DNA of 64,000 nt from Uloborus plumipes (lineage: Eukaryota > Arthropoda > Arachnida > Araneae > Uloboridae), in the NCBI GenBank assembly GCA_038373865.1, contig JAXGGA010001602.1, positions 62,001-126,000 on the forward strand. The letters are read 5' to 3'. The position numbers and the translations under genes are program-made. Shown in pieces: positions 23,667 through 34,367 of this stretch (the first letter of the stretch is position 1; each line of letters starts with the position of its first letter). The notes beneath the pieces are model-generated. The model saw only the letters and a program-made list of their open reading frames with translations. It was not told the origin of the DNA and did no database searches.

Positions 23667-24025
23667 CACCACAAGAAAAGCTGTTTTCGCAGTATAGTAC
23701 TGGCAGCAGAGGTTCCAGTTTAAAACAGTAAAAGCACAGTAATAAAGTGTAAAACTAGCAAGTTTATAACTTATTACTGTAAAATTAGCACTTCTACCAT
23801 AAAATTAGCTATATTATACTGTAAAAAGAAGCTTTGTACTGGCAGCATAGGTTCCAGTTTATAACTGTTAAATGCACTGTAATAAATTGTGAAACTAGCA
23901 ATTTTAGTTTTTTACTGCAAACTAGCAATTTCACAGTTTACGACGGTAACATTAGCAATTTTACAGTTTTTTACTGTAAAATAACTGCAAAGCTAACTGA
24001 ATTATACTGTAAAAACATCTTGGTG
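23667..24025 (+). mobile_element. MITE of the TTTACAGT family, copy 3
   Basis: Begins CACCACAAGAAAAGCTG, carries GGCAGCAGAGGTTCCAGTTT twice, alternating AACTAGCAA and TTACTGTAAAA units, and ends ACATCTTGGTG. It is the same family as the elements at 19751 and 37623, more decayed at the ends. Confidence 0.7.
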
Positions 24026-24295
24026 TGGATTATTAATCGAAAATTATAAACAAATATATTTCCTGAAGATTAATCGGTAAAATTTTGCCGATTATAAAAG
24101 ATCGGCAAGGAGGCCGATTAATATGTGTGTGTTCATTGTTAGTATACTTTAACTTTTTACAAAAAAAGTCTGCAACGAATGTGAGAGCTACTTCGTGGCT
24201 GATTTTAAAATGTATGCAAGCTGGGCTATGTCAAAATGGGTTCATTTTTCTGTACTCCGTAAGCCATCAATGTAAAGAATTAATTTAAAAAAGTG

Positions 24296-24341
24296 TGAAA
24301 GTCTCACGGATAATCCGAACGGCGGATAACCGGGAGTTTAC
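24296..24341. mobile_element. solo end of a pogo/Tigger-like MITE
   Basis: Inverted, it reads CAGTAAACTCCCGGTTATCC and is followed by TA, a typical pogo/Tigger terminus. No partner end was found nearby, so it is a truncated copy. Confidence 0.5.
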
Positions 24342-24545
24342 TGTACTTCCTCTGCTGTCTATACACTCTCATACAGAAGTTGTGGAGGAGGAAATTAGCG
24401 TTGCTGCTTGATTCAAATATCATTGATCACTATTAGAGACAAGGATGGCTTGCTTACTAGGCATTCCTTTACAAAATATCACTAATTTTGACAACAATAC
24501 GTAAAACATGGAAATCTAATGCACATTTTTGAATTATTTTCAGAA

Positions 24546-27500
24546 ATGGAGAGATTGCTTCTAAATATATTTCTCTGCGCTTTCATGCTTCATCTTTCAG
24601 CTCAAGGTAAGCAATACTGATACTTATGTGCTATAAAATATATGTTGGTGTGCATTTTCTTGTTGAATCCGGTTATTCATTTCCAAAGTTTCTTTCCGAG
24701 TCGGCAACAGGGATGCTAAAGCATCAAAACAATTGAAAATGGTGGTTGTGTTTAGATCGAACATGAAATATCTATCAACGACTGAAAAATTTTGAAGCAA
24801 AATATTTAAGAAAAAACAAATATTTCAGTTACTTATATTGAAAAAGTCTTATATAGCTAATTCAAGCCGGTAAAATACTTTTCCATTAGTTTGAAATCAA
24901 AATGAGTTCAGCTTTCTTTTAAGTTCTAAAAGTATTTTGTTGCTTTTCTTAAATTATTTGCACTTAGCTGAAGTTGATTAAATAAGCATTGGGAGAACTC
25001 GCCTTAGAGAAAGTTTTTCAACTTATTAATTCCTTTATATTAAAAACACTACTAAAACTTTTTGAAAATAATACTCAAGAATTTTCAAAAGCAAAATGAT
25101 CCATGAAAGTTTTTGAATTTTCGACTCGGTAGTTCGTTTTTAAGGATTACTGGTGTGAGTGTGAGGAGGCGAGGACTTAAAAATCTTTAAATTATTCGAT
25201 AATAATTTTAAATAATACAGCTATCCACCATCAGTAAAAAACAATTGAAGTTATTTTAGTTGCTAATATCTACAATAGAGAAATCACAATGTAGAATGCG
25301 TATACCATTGTAAGCCAGATGGAAACCGATCGTTACTCAACTGTTAAATTAAAGTGTTTCTGTACATCTCGGAGAAATACACTGTTCACCTATGATCTGA
25401 AACATCAATGTATGTTGCTATGAGTTAGACTAAAATGCTTTAAGTTTAAATTTTCATTAAAAAAATGTTTTACCTTTTTTTCAAACTAATTTTTCATCTA
25501 TGTACCTCTTTCAATTTTCTATTTAACCCGTTAGCACACAATGATCTATTTATAGATCACTGGGCGGTAACGGGTTAACCTAGATCCGCTATATAAACGG
25601 GTCGACTTTGGATCCAACTTATTTACTTTTACTTTCAATTTTTCATTGTTACGGAACTAGGGTTACCAGAAAAAGTTTTGGCACATTGCTAAGTTTTGCC
25701 AAATCCACGTGTCTCAAACAATTGCTTGCAGTGAAAAATTGCCAAAACGCGGTAACTTGCCAGAAAAGAACGATTCAAACACGCACACACGTGCTGGATC
25801 CAAAGTGGTCAACCCCTATCTTGATGCGTCGGCTCGTCTATATTAGGGCCTTAGATTAATCCGTTACTGCCCAGATACAAGCGACTTCATTCGTACTAAT
25901 ATAAAAAACCTTAGACAATTTGTAATAGATGATACAAAATTTGGATTGATATTTAATAGAGATAAATGCTGATCAATGAAATTACAATATTTTTGATAAT
26001 TTTGTGCACTTATTTCTCATTTCAGCCATACAACTTAACGGTAAAAAGTTCTTCGGGAATGCAGCGGAGGAATATGACGAAAAGTTATCCGAATTCATCC
26101 GCGAAGTCCTGGAGAACTTCCGCGACCAGATGCCAGAGGGCATCCCGGACATCGGCATCCCCCCCATCGACCCCCTGGTCATCCCCAACATCAACGAGGA
26201 CATCAAGGACAGGCTGGCCCTCCTTTCCTTGAGGATGAGCAACCTCACCATCACGGGCATCCAGCAGTTTCGACTGGAACTCCTGAAAGCCGACTTGGAG
26301 AAAGGATTCGCCAATTTCAGCATCTCGCTTCCGAAGCTGTCCGCCGAAGGTTATTGCTACATGGATGGAAAGGTTTTGAAGATTTTTCCGATTACTAGCG
26401 ATGGTCCATTTTCGATTAATGTTACTGAGGTAAGGAAAATATGTCAGTCTAATGATATGTGTTAAAAAATTTTGTTGTTTGCACCAGGGAACAATTGAAG
26501 GGGCAAGTGGATAAAGGTGACATGTGACAAATTTTTAAACTCACTTTTTACCATCGATGAAGGTGATAAGTCCATCAGTATCATGTCCCCTTAGTCACAG
26601 AATTTTTTGGTAACTAAGAATATGACCCCGTTATACCCGTTGAGAAAAATCCATTACAAAAAATAACACAATTTTTTAAAGCTTTTTCTAGAAATTTAAA
26701 AAATTGCCACGTATCACGCCACTTCAATTGTGCACTTAATATTTTTTTTTCATGTAGTACTTACTTTTGTATTTGGAACTCCAATGTGCAATTAATACCG
26801 AATATCATTCTTTTGCTCTACCCGTTATTTTTCTCCTCGTTATTGTTGCTATCTGAGACCGACAGTGATAGGGTAGCACTTACAGGAGCTAAAAATAAAA
26901 AAAAAAGAGCGAGAGAGAAGGAGAGATAAAAAGGACTTAGGAAATGTGGACATGTTCATGTTCACCTTAATATTTAGCTGAATTGGGTTGGGACCAACAA
27001 TGGGTTGTTTCCCAATGTTTAATTTTGATAGCGATATGTTTCGCATTTGATTTAGCATTCTGATGTTTATTTTGCGGTATGAATGGCTACAGACGCCTTA
27101 ATGCGTCAACAAGTAGCAAGACTGATTGACTTACATACGAATATTTAAAGCTCAATGCTACGTTTGAATGATTATCGATTGAGCTAAGTCTCATATCTTT
27201 TATAGGTTCTGATTCTTTAACTTGAAAAGTTGGCGCAATTGTCATAATTGTTAGATCACGGAGCCAAATGAATAATGTGATAATATTAATAATAAAAAAA
27301 AGTAGCAATCGAAATTGCATGTTGAGACATTTTTTGACGAACAATTATTTGGTTTCGTATCCCCGTTCTTGAATTATAATGTCTTAAAGTCTGCCGAAAT
27401 TTTTGAGAAGCGCAAAACTTGGTGAAAAATTGAAGATCTTCGCGATTTCATCGTCTGCATGAGGCAGAATTTCCATCCCCAGAGCGCGTGAAATTTGTTT

Positions 27501-28116
27501 TTTTATTTCTTGTGGAAGCTTACTAAAATTTGACCATTTCTCTTGAAATTTCGACACAAATCATATTTCAATACCAGAGACTTGAGGGCAAATAACTTAT
27601 GCAGTCGAAAAAATGTTTTCTATGCTCTTTTGATTGCTACTTATTTTGATTTTCATTATTACTCTTCCAAATTTTTCACCATCGACGGTATTTGTTACAA
27701 TATTTTTGTTGATGCTCTTCATTTTATTTTTGACTTTGTTTGTTACACAGGTCAGTATGAATGGCTATGGAGACTTGAACGTATCAACAAGTGGCGAGAC
27801 TCGCTTGCATATGAATGACTTAAAGCTCAACCTCACATTTGGACGATTGAGAATTGAGTTCAAAAGTCTTTTAGGTGGTGGCAGATGGACCGAAATGCTC
27901 CTAAATCTTGTGACCGGATTCGGAAGACAGCTTTTCTATAAATTTCACGAAGAAGCAATGGAAAAATTGAATGATGCTTTGCTGAAACTTATAAACAAAG
28001 AACTTGACAAAGGAACCTTAGCAGAACTGCTGGAGCAAATACCAATGTCTGTTCCGAAAAAAATGGAAGCGAAATTTTTCCTCACTAAAATCAACAGATT
28101 TGAAAACTTCAAATAA
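24546..28116 (+). CDS. secreted TULIP-superfamily lipid-binding protein (JHBP/takeout or group-7-allergen type), three exons
   Basis: Exons are 24546-24606 (GT donor at 24607), 26026-26429 (AG acceptor 26024-26025, GT donor 26430) and 27751-28116 (AG acceptor 27749-27750, TAA stop). They join in frame (phase 1, then phase 0) to give about 276 aa. Exon 1 encodes a classic signal peptide, MERLLLNIFLCAFMLHLSAQ. Exon 2 has an amphipathic stretch, then GIPDIGIPPIDPLVIPNI, the Ile-Pro-rich entry typical of arthropod JHBP/takeout and mite group-7 proteins. Exon 3 gives alternating strands (MNGYGDLNVS, LKLNLTFGRLRIEF) and a long C-terminal helix. These proteins fold into a curved tube that carries hydrophobic ligands extracellularly. 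The mature chain has only one evident Cys (EGYCYMDG), so it lacks the N-terminal disulfide of insect JHBP/takeout and fits the group-7 branch better. Splice sites were chosen by reading frame and consensus. The ligand is unknown. Confidence 0.85.
25523..25578. repeat. 56-bp near-perfect palindrome ending in TTAA
   Basis: TTAACCCGTTAGC... reads into ...GGTAACGGGTTAA through a GATC-TATTTATA-GATC centre. This gives a long hairpin with TTAA at both borders, resembling a minimal piggyBac-target MITE. It overlaps the next element. Confidence 0.65.
25560..25874. mobile_element. intronic MITE-like inverted-repeat element
   Basis: CTGGGCGGTAACGGGTTAA at 25560 is inverted at 25856-25874 (TTAATCCGTTACTGCCCAG), and TTTGGATCCA recurs inverted inside (25607 and 25797). 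It lies in intron 1 of the TULIP gene. No target duplication can be fixed because the left arm is shared with the adjoining palindrome. Confidence 0.55.
26430..27068. other. intron 2 of the TULIP gene, first part
   Basis: A segment at 26497-26640 contains GGGGCAAGTGGATAAAGGTG and a later ATGTCCCCTTAGTCAC. It resembles the phrase-repeat elements seen elsewhere in the window, but no terminal repeats were found. Confidence 0.4.
27069..27215 (+). pseudogene. decayed duplicate of TULIP exon 3 within intron 2
   Basis: The run GTATGAATGGCTAC..CGCCTTAATGCGTCAACAAGTAGC matches exon 3 (27755 onward, GTATGAATGGCTATGG..). It is followed by matching CATACGAAT..TTAAAGCTCAA and TTTGAATGATTATCGATTGAG. It carries an in-frame stop after about 17 codons and further damage, and has no clear splice acceptor. 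It shows that exon 3 was once tandemly duplicated, or that an old mutually exclusive exon has died. Confidence 0.85.
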
Positions 28117-30500
28117 CCTTGCAGTAGTTGTATCAAAAAAAAAGTTAATTCTCGATAACCTGTGTTTTCTTTTCTTTTGCAAATGATCACATTTATGGAA
28201 CATCCTACATAACAAGATAAAGACATATAGAAAGCTTGGCACATAAAGTCAAGCTCATAAAACTTGCATTGACATCATCAATGAGAACCCTCTAAACTTT
28301 GAAGAAATATTTGAAGAACTAATGCTAGTTTTAAATAGGTAAAGCACCGGCGAAATAAGAATTATGCTCTTGGTAAGAGGCAATGGTCATAACAACCTTA
28401 AATATTTTAGTGAAAGAGGTTTATAGTCATATCAATCATCATTATAGTCATACCCTACTAAGATTTGTGTGTGTGTGTGTGTGACACGGCTTAAAAACAA
28501 AACTTTTGTGGAAATCTTAACTCTGCCCGGTGACTATGCTACGGGAAAATATCATTTATATTAATGGTATGATTTGTTGCTAACGTGTATGAAAATTTAT
28601 TGCAACAATCGTGTTTAAGATTAAAATAATCTTAAATAGGGGAATGAGGGGCAAAGGGTAAAGAAGCGGGGCGAAATAAAATGGTAAATTTTTTTCTGTT
28701 TGCAGCACTAACTACAGCAATTTTTAACGTATTTTCTTATACATACGTTTTATCCAAAGCAAAAAAATAAATTACTTGAATGATCGAGGTATATAATTAT
28801 TTAAATGGTGTTCAAAATTTGATACCTATATTCCATATTGCAATATTTTGTGGTTTATAATAACTAATTTTTATCATTATGAAATGATAAAAAAAATTTA
28901 AATATTAATTGTGATCTACTGATGTCCAGTGCAGCAATTATTTAGTTACTATCGAGCGACTTTAAAATTTTAAATATTCAATAAAATTTGTCTTTTGCAC
29001 ACTGGGCATAGTGAGTGTGATAATTGTGAAATAGTTCATTTCGTTTACCTATTCAACCATATCACTATATCACTTACGTATTCCTTATTTAATTCATTCA
29101 TTCACATTCATTCATTTTATACTTCACTTATCTATTCATTCATTCATTCACGTACTTTTTTATTCACTCATTATTTTATTCACTCAACAAATTCAAAACA
29201 AATTTGCATTTTGAAAAAGATGAGCCATCTTTCAGCATTTCACCTTGTCCCACATTTTCTTCATAGCAGATTTTCAAAAATTTTATTTTAGCACGTTTTT
29301 TTGATGAGCCAAATACAATAGTATTTCAAATTTGAAAATTATTGATCAACAGACGCCTTGTTCCTTAACAGAGTTTCTTGGAGTTCAAACCTCAACCTTA
29401 AGTAAATTTAGATAGCTAGAATATGAGCGGCAATGGTTTGTTTTTATTCCTTTATATAAAATCGAATTTGATCTCAACATCATGTCATCCCCACCTGCGA
29501 CACGTTGACAGTCAATAAGCCAACAGCTTCACAGATAAGAATGCTATCGCATTGAGCGCAATTCTCTGTAAAAATAGATCTGACTTTTTTTTTTTTTTTT
29601 CGTATTCATTTGTGTAGGATAAGATAAAAGAAATTTCATTGCTGTTGTAAGTCCGGCAGAAATACTTTATCGTTCCGATAATAGTTATTACATACCTGTT
29701 AATGAAACGTTTATACGATAAATATTTTTTTGCCGATTCGGCAGAAATTTTTTGTTCAATTTTGTGCCGAGTAATAATATCGCTGTGCTCATTAAAATGG
29801 CAATAGAAGGGCATTTTTTAAAAACATTTAGGATTGTTTGGTAAACAGAAATTTGTAAACTTTTTCATGATTATTCGCTAAATGGAGGAAATATTCAAAT
29901 GTGATTACTTTTATATTTTTACAATTTGAAAGTGGAAAATTTAAAATAAGAGGTTTTTCGTGTTATTTTGCGGTTTTCTACATCTATGACCATGCAAATT
30001 TGTGTGCTATTGGAAACATAACTGAATAAAATTAGGAAAATATCTTGCGAAAAAAATATTTTGTGACTAAGCAAAATAAATGAGCATATTAATTAATGAG
30101 TAAATTAGTTTGCTCTTATAAGGAGTATAACAGTAGCACTAAAAATATCAATATTGTCCCATAATTTACGTATCGCATTTTTATATTCTTTTGCATAAAA
30201 CCACCTACATTATATCTTGTCTGTGATTTGCTTTGGAATTTCCAAATTTCTCCAGAGCAACATCTAATTACTTTTGTGGAACAGGGGTTTCAAAAGGGCG
30301 CTGAGTTTGCGATAAGCGAGCAAAATTTCTTAGACAAATTTGAGAGTTCGTACTTCTTTTTTTCCTTTACGTATCTTCTCTAACGTCTTCTCCTAAAACG
30401 CGACTCATGTTCTTCGATGTCTCGTTAGACGCCGCGGTCACGTCGAATAGAACGACCTCTTCCCCCACACATATCATTTAACGCGTTTAGCCTTTTTACT
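28117..30500. other. intergenic DNA downstream of the TULIP gene
   Basis: No further gene. There is a (GT)n run at 28466-28484 and a phrase GGGGCAAAGGGTAAAGAAGC at about 28649, similar to that at 33772. (TTCA)n-like repeats occupy 29090-29180 and explain the open frame there. Poly-T lies at 29586-29600. Confidence 0.45.
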
Positions 30501-31695
30501 ATCACTTTGTTTTTTTTCTATTCTTACATAGAGTGTAATTCTCTCAATTAGTTGGTTTTCAAGATGTATTGTTTTATTTGGATGTGCAAATGTAATGTGT
30601 AGTTCAAAATGTCAAATTTTTTCTCTGTTGCTTCCTTTAGATGTGTAGATTTTAAACTAAGAATTTACATTATCAAACACTTTTTGGGTTGTTTCATTTG
30701 GATGAGAAAATGTAATACATTTCCAAAGAACGTTCTGAGTCTTTGCTTCTACATGACCTAATTCAGTTTAGTATTTTCGTTCTCTGTCTGCAAATTTTGC
30801 AAGAATTAACAATCTCTGAAAAAGTGACTTATACTTTATAAATAGTACTACTACCTGCGTAAATCAGAGCAATAGTTCCTACATAAAGGCAATATTTCTC
30901 TTAAAAATCTAAGTTCGTATCATAATGTTCCGATGCTGTGCAAGCTGCCTTAATTGTTGCATCATTCTGGGGCTAAAAAAGACACTCTGGTTATGGGCAT
31001 GGGTATCATACCCAACATTCTCTCCTAGTAAAATATGGAGAAATATAGTTATTATATTCTCAAAAGATGGAGAAAAGTTCCCTAAAATACCCATTTAAAT
31101 ATAGGTCAAAAATATATTGCAGTAAAGTTTTTATTCTTTAATAATATATATTTTTTTAATTATGGAATTTTGAAATGGAAAACAAAAATCTTTCATTAAA
31201 GAAGTACTAATGTAAATTTTAATGCAGTGTGTGTCTCTCTTATACGAATGATTTACGTTGAGAAACGTTCCTACCAAAAATAAATTCTTCTTCATGAATA
31301 TGCAGACATACCACGATTTAACTGCCAGAACTGTTTCGAAGTTTACCACAAGTTTTATGTCGCAGTCCGAACATTCCAGTTCGTATTGCTCGATTGCAGA
31401 TTTATCCCATTATGCAAACGATCTCTGCGAGATGAAAATCATCGCTGCCAGGTGCAGTTGATGATATTGATTGCTCGGGTGATGAGGGGAGATTGATCTG
31501 GAATGTGACTTCATGAAGGAATGTGCGATTCGAAAAATTCGACGCGATAACTGCGTGTTCCAAAATATACGGCAGTTTGATGCTAATGGTACTGTTAATT
31601 TCATGAAGTTTGCTTGAAAATTAACTACGTGATGCTTGAACGTTAAAAGCTGACAAATCTTGTATTTACATATGTGTGGGTGTTGTTGTTGTTGT
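30501..31695. other. intergenic DNA, possible decayed coding segment
   Basis: At 31360-31610 the base composition is less biased. Broken frames give short Cys- and acidic-rich stretches such as DDIDCSGDEG, faintly like an LDL-receptor class A repeat. There is no intact exon with splice sites. Confidence 0.3.
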
Positions 31696-31697
31696 TA

Positions 31698-32470
31698 GGG
31701 TAGATTGGGGAAAGACGCCGTATTATGGAAGATGTCGTATCATGTGTGTCACCCTTATCATAAACAAAAACAATTTGCCCTTCACTTTTAATGAAGGAGC
31801 ATGCATAAGAGTATACAAATACTTTTGTTGGTTAATCACGGGTTTAAAGGGAGTTTTTATATGGTTTTGCCACTGATGAGTACTCAAAACCTTGTCTAAT
31901 GCCGTGTGGGAAGACGACGAATATGTATTTGGGGTAAGATGCCGTAGCTTTTTGACACGGCCTAGAGAAGGGAATGATTCTACTCTAAACATAGACCTGC
32001 AAAAGTACACCGAAAAGTCGGAAAAATAAGATTCGACAAAATACATTTAATACAGCAGTTGGTTCCATACATCGTGTCGGCATCTTTACCCTTTATGCCC
32101 CGACGGTACTCAGAAGTCCCGCTTATATTAATTTAGTATTATGAATCCTCAATGGCTATAATCATGCTGAAGCTTTTGAGTACCACTTACACTCCTTGTA
32201 TCATTGTTTAATTAATTTTTGACATAACGGGTTAAGCGAAATTCGTAAGCCGGCATCTTACACCAATATTGGGGTAAGATGCAGAAATGCAAACGTTCTG
32301 AAATCTCTAATTTTCGGAGGTAAAAAAAGAATGTTTTTCAAAGCAAAAATTATTTTTTTACCAATCACAATAGTCCATATTTGTTAATATTGTTTTTTTT
32401 TAAACCAAAACCAGTGCACTATTTTGTATAAAATAAAGATGAACTTACGGCGTCTTTCCCCAATCTACCC
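31698..32470. mobile_element. non-autonomous DNA element with 25-bp perfect TIRs
   Basis: The ends 31698-31722 and 32446-32470 are a perfect inverted repeat starting GGGTAGATTGGGGAAAGACG, flanked by TA (31696-31697, 32471-32472). The body repeats GGGGTAAGATGCCG-like motifs in both orientations (31931, about 32249 reversed, 32271, reversed near 32077). There is no transposase. A piggyBac-like MITE is inserted inside. The design is the same as the elements at 11683 and 39299. Confidence 0.88.
32089..32231. mobile_element. piggyBac-like MITE nested in the preceding element
   Basis: Begins CCCTTTATGCCCCGACGG and ends GACATAACGGG. Right flank is TTAA (32232-32235) and left flank TTTA (32085-32088, one change). 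Homologous to the copy at 48991-49282 and to the sequence ending at 63339. Confidence 0.75.
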
Positions 32471-32472
32471 TA

Positions 32473-34094
32473 TAATATGCATTGGTAAGCACGTTTCGGT
32501 CCGCCCCCCCCCCTCTCCGGACGAATTTGAAAAGAAGGGCTATTGCTTCAGCGCATAGAAGCCCAAGATGGAAGAAAATTAGCTTAGTTGATAAGAGCGT
32601 CCTTCTAAAAACTCGGACATGGGATGCTGCGTCACCTGACCTGAAAATTAACGACTTTTTGAATGATTAATTTTCTTTTACTAATTGCCGATCAAAATTT
32701 CCATGAGTACATAACTCATTGAGGCCGAGACTCACCGTAGTTGTGTTGTTGCAGTCACATCAGAAAAGAAAACTTTTTTTTTTTTAACATGGTACATTGC
32801 GGAATCATTTTTATTATTTTGATCAAAAGTGCTTTTTGTGGGTACACCACATTTTTCTTGATAGCTTCCTCAAACTTCAATATTAAGTAAATATTTTAAA
32901 GATTTTTCCATAGCTGTCAGTGAGAAAAGCTAAGCAAATAACCTTATGGCTGTTATTTAGCATATTGCACTTTAAAAAAATCAGATTTTTAAATTCCTTC
33001 TGTTTAATTTGAAAGCTTCACATGGGGCAGAGATAAAATTATGTTTTCATTTTAATTTTCTTTATTTTTCATTCTAAAATTTATAACTATTTTTTTTTTT
33101 TTTTTGTACTTCTTAATGCATTATTTGATCAAAACTATTCTCGGAAATGTCCTATAAAAACCACTCTAAAATCTTTTGAACTAAAAATATTCAGTCTTCA
33201 GCGTCTTCAACCTGTGTGGTCGCATTTCACATTGCATTTAGGACGGAGTGCAAGTCTAATGCAAAAAATTTAGATTTTGAAATTCAATTCTTCAGTGCGG
33301 AAATGCTTGTCATTTGGTACCATAAGAAGAAAGCGAAAATATTTTACTTACCTTTCCATTTTGACGTTTCCCCTCACGCCATCAAATAGATAAATTTGCC
33401 TTGTTTAAAAAATATTTTATTTTAAATACAGATTTTTTTTATTTTTGCGATTTAATTTTCAGTCGAATGGAAAAGTTGTCATTTGTTACCATTAAGGATA
33501 GCGTTAAAATCATTATAACTTTTTTAGTCTTAATGTAATATTGATCAATTTCAAATCATAAACGGACCCTCCAGATGTTATTTGCATTTAAATTCTTTTG
33601 AATGATAAAATATATATATATACGGAAGATTATCTTTCTGCACTACAATGTAGCAGTCATGAGCTTTTGATTTTCTCACTCCTACATGTTGCGCATATTC
33701 AATGCTTAAAATTTTCGTTTTTGCTGCAGACAGAAGCTGAACTTAATGTAGGGGAATTTGGCGCCAAGTGAAATAGTGGGGCAAGGTGAAATAGTGAAAT
33801 ATTTTCAATTTGCAGAGCTACTTACTTAGTAAGAGTTTAGCAATGTTCTTACGCATATGATTTCAGGTAAAAAAAAAGTAGCTCTAAATGGCTGAAGTGA
33901 AAAATCAACGTAAATGAATCACCAAAAAAAAAAAATGCAGAATACAGCATTTCAAAGCTTTTTCATTTAAGAGCCAGTTTTTTTTTTCAAATTCAGGCAA
34001 AGCTGTACAGCTGAAACTTTAAACTTTTAAAAAATGTTCATGTTTTTTAAGTAAAATTATTAGACACGAGTTTTTTATTCTGCTCAAATCATTT
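32473..34094. other. intergenic DNA
   Basis: No gene. A phrase-repeat segment at 33751-33800 (GGGGCAAGGTGAAATAGTG and neighbours) resembles 28649 and has a possible inverted counterpart near 35330, but no terminal repeats are confirmed. Confidence 0.4.
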
Positions 34095-34335
34095 TACTTC
34101 CTTTTACGAAATGAAGGGAGTATTGTGATCGCGAAAAAAAATTCACTAAGAGTACTGCCTACATTTCTATTTTGCTCACCCGCGAATGAATGTTGAGTAG
34201 TTTTTTCGACCTGTCATCACGTGCCATATGTACCTAAAAACATATAAACACCCGAATCATCCTTTTCGACCTCCCCCGAGTTAATTACGACGACGACTTT
34301 CTCGTGACGTCTGTACGTACGTACGTTACACATGA
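34095..34335. repeat. dispersed repeat, copy A
   Basis: Shares a long collinear match with 55250-55500: CTTCCTTTTACG.A...GTATTGTGATCGCGAAAA, TTTGCTCACCC, TTTTTTCGACCTGTCA.CACG, CGAGTTAATTACGACGA and CTCGTGACGTCTGTA. Unclassified family. Confidence 0.8.
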
Positions 34336-34367
34336 GTGGCAACGCACACACACCTATTGCGGTTCTA

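Noticed and set aside
29086..29180. Ser/Phe/His-rich open frame at 28995-29291
   Set aside because: Produced by a TTCA-type microsatellite.
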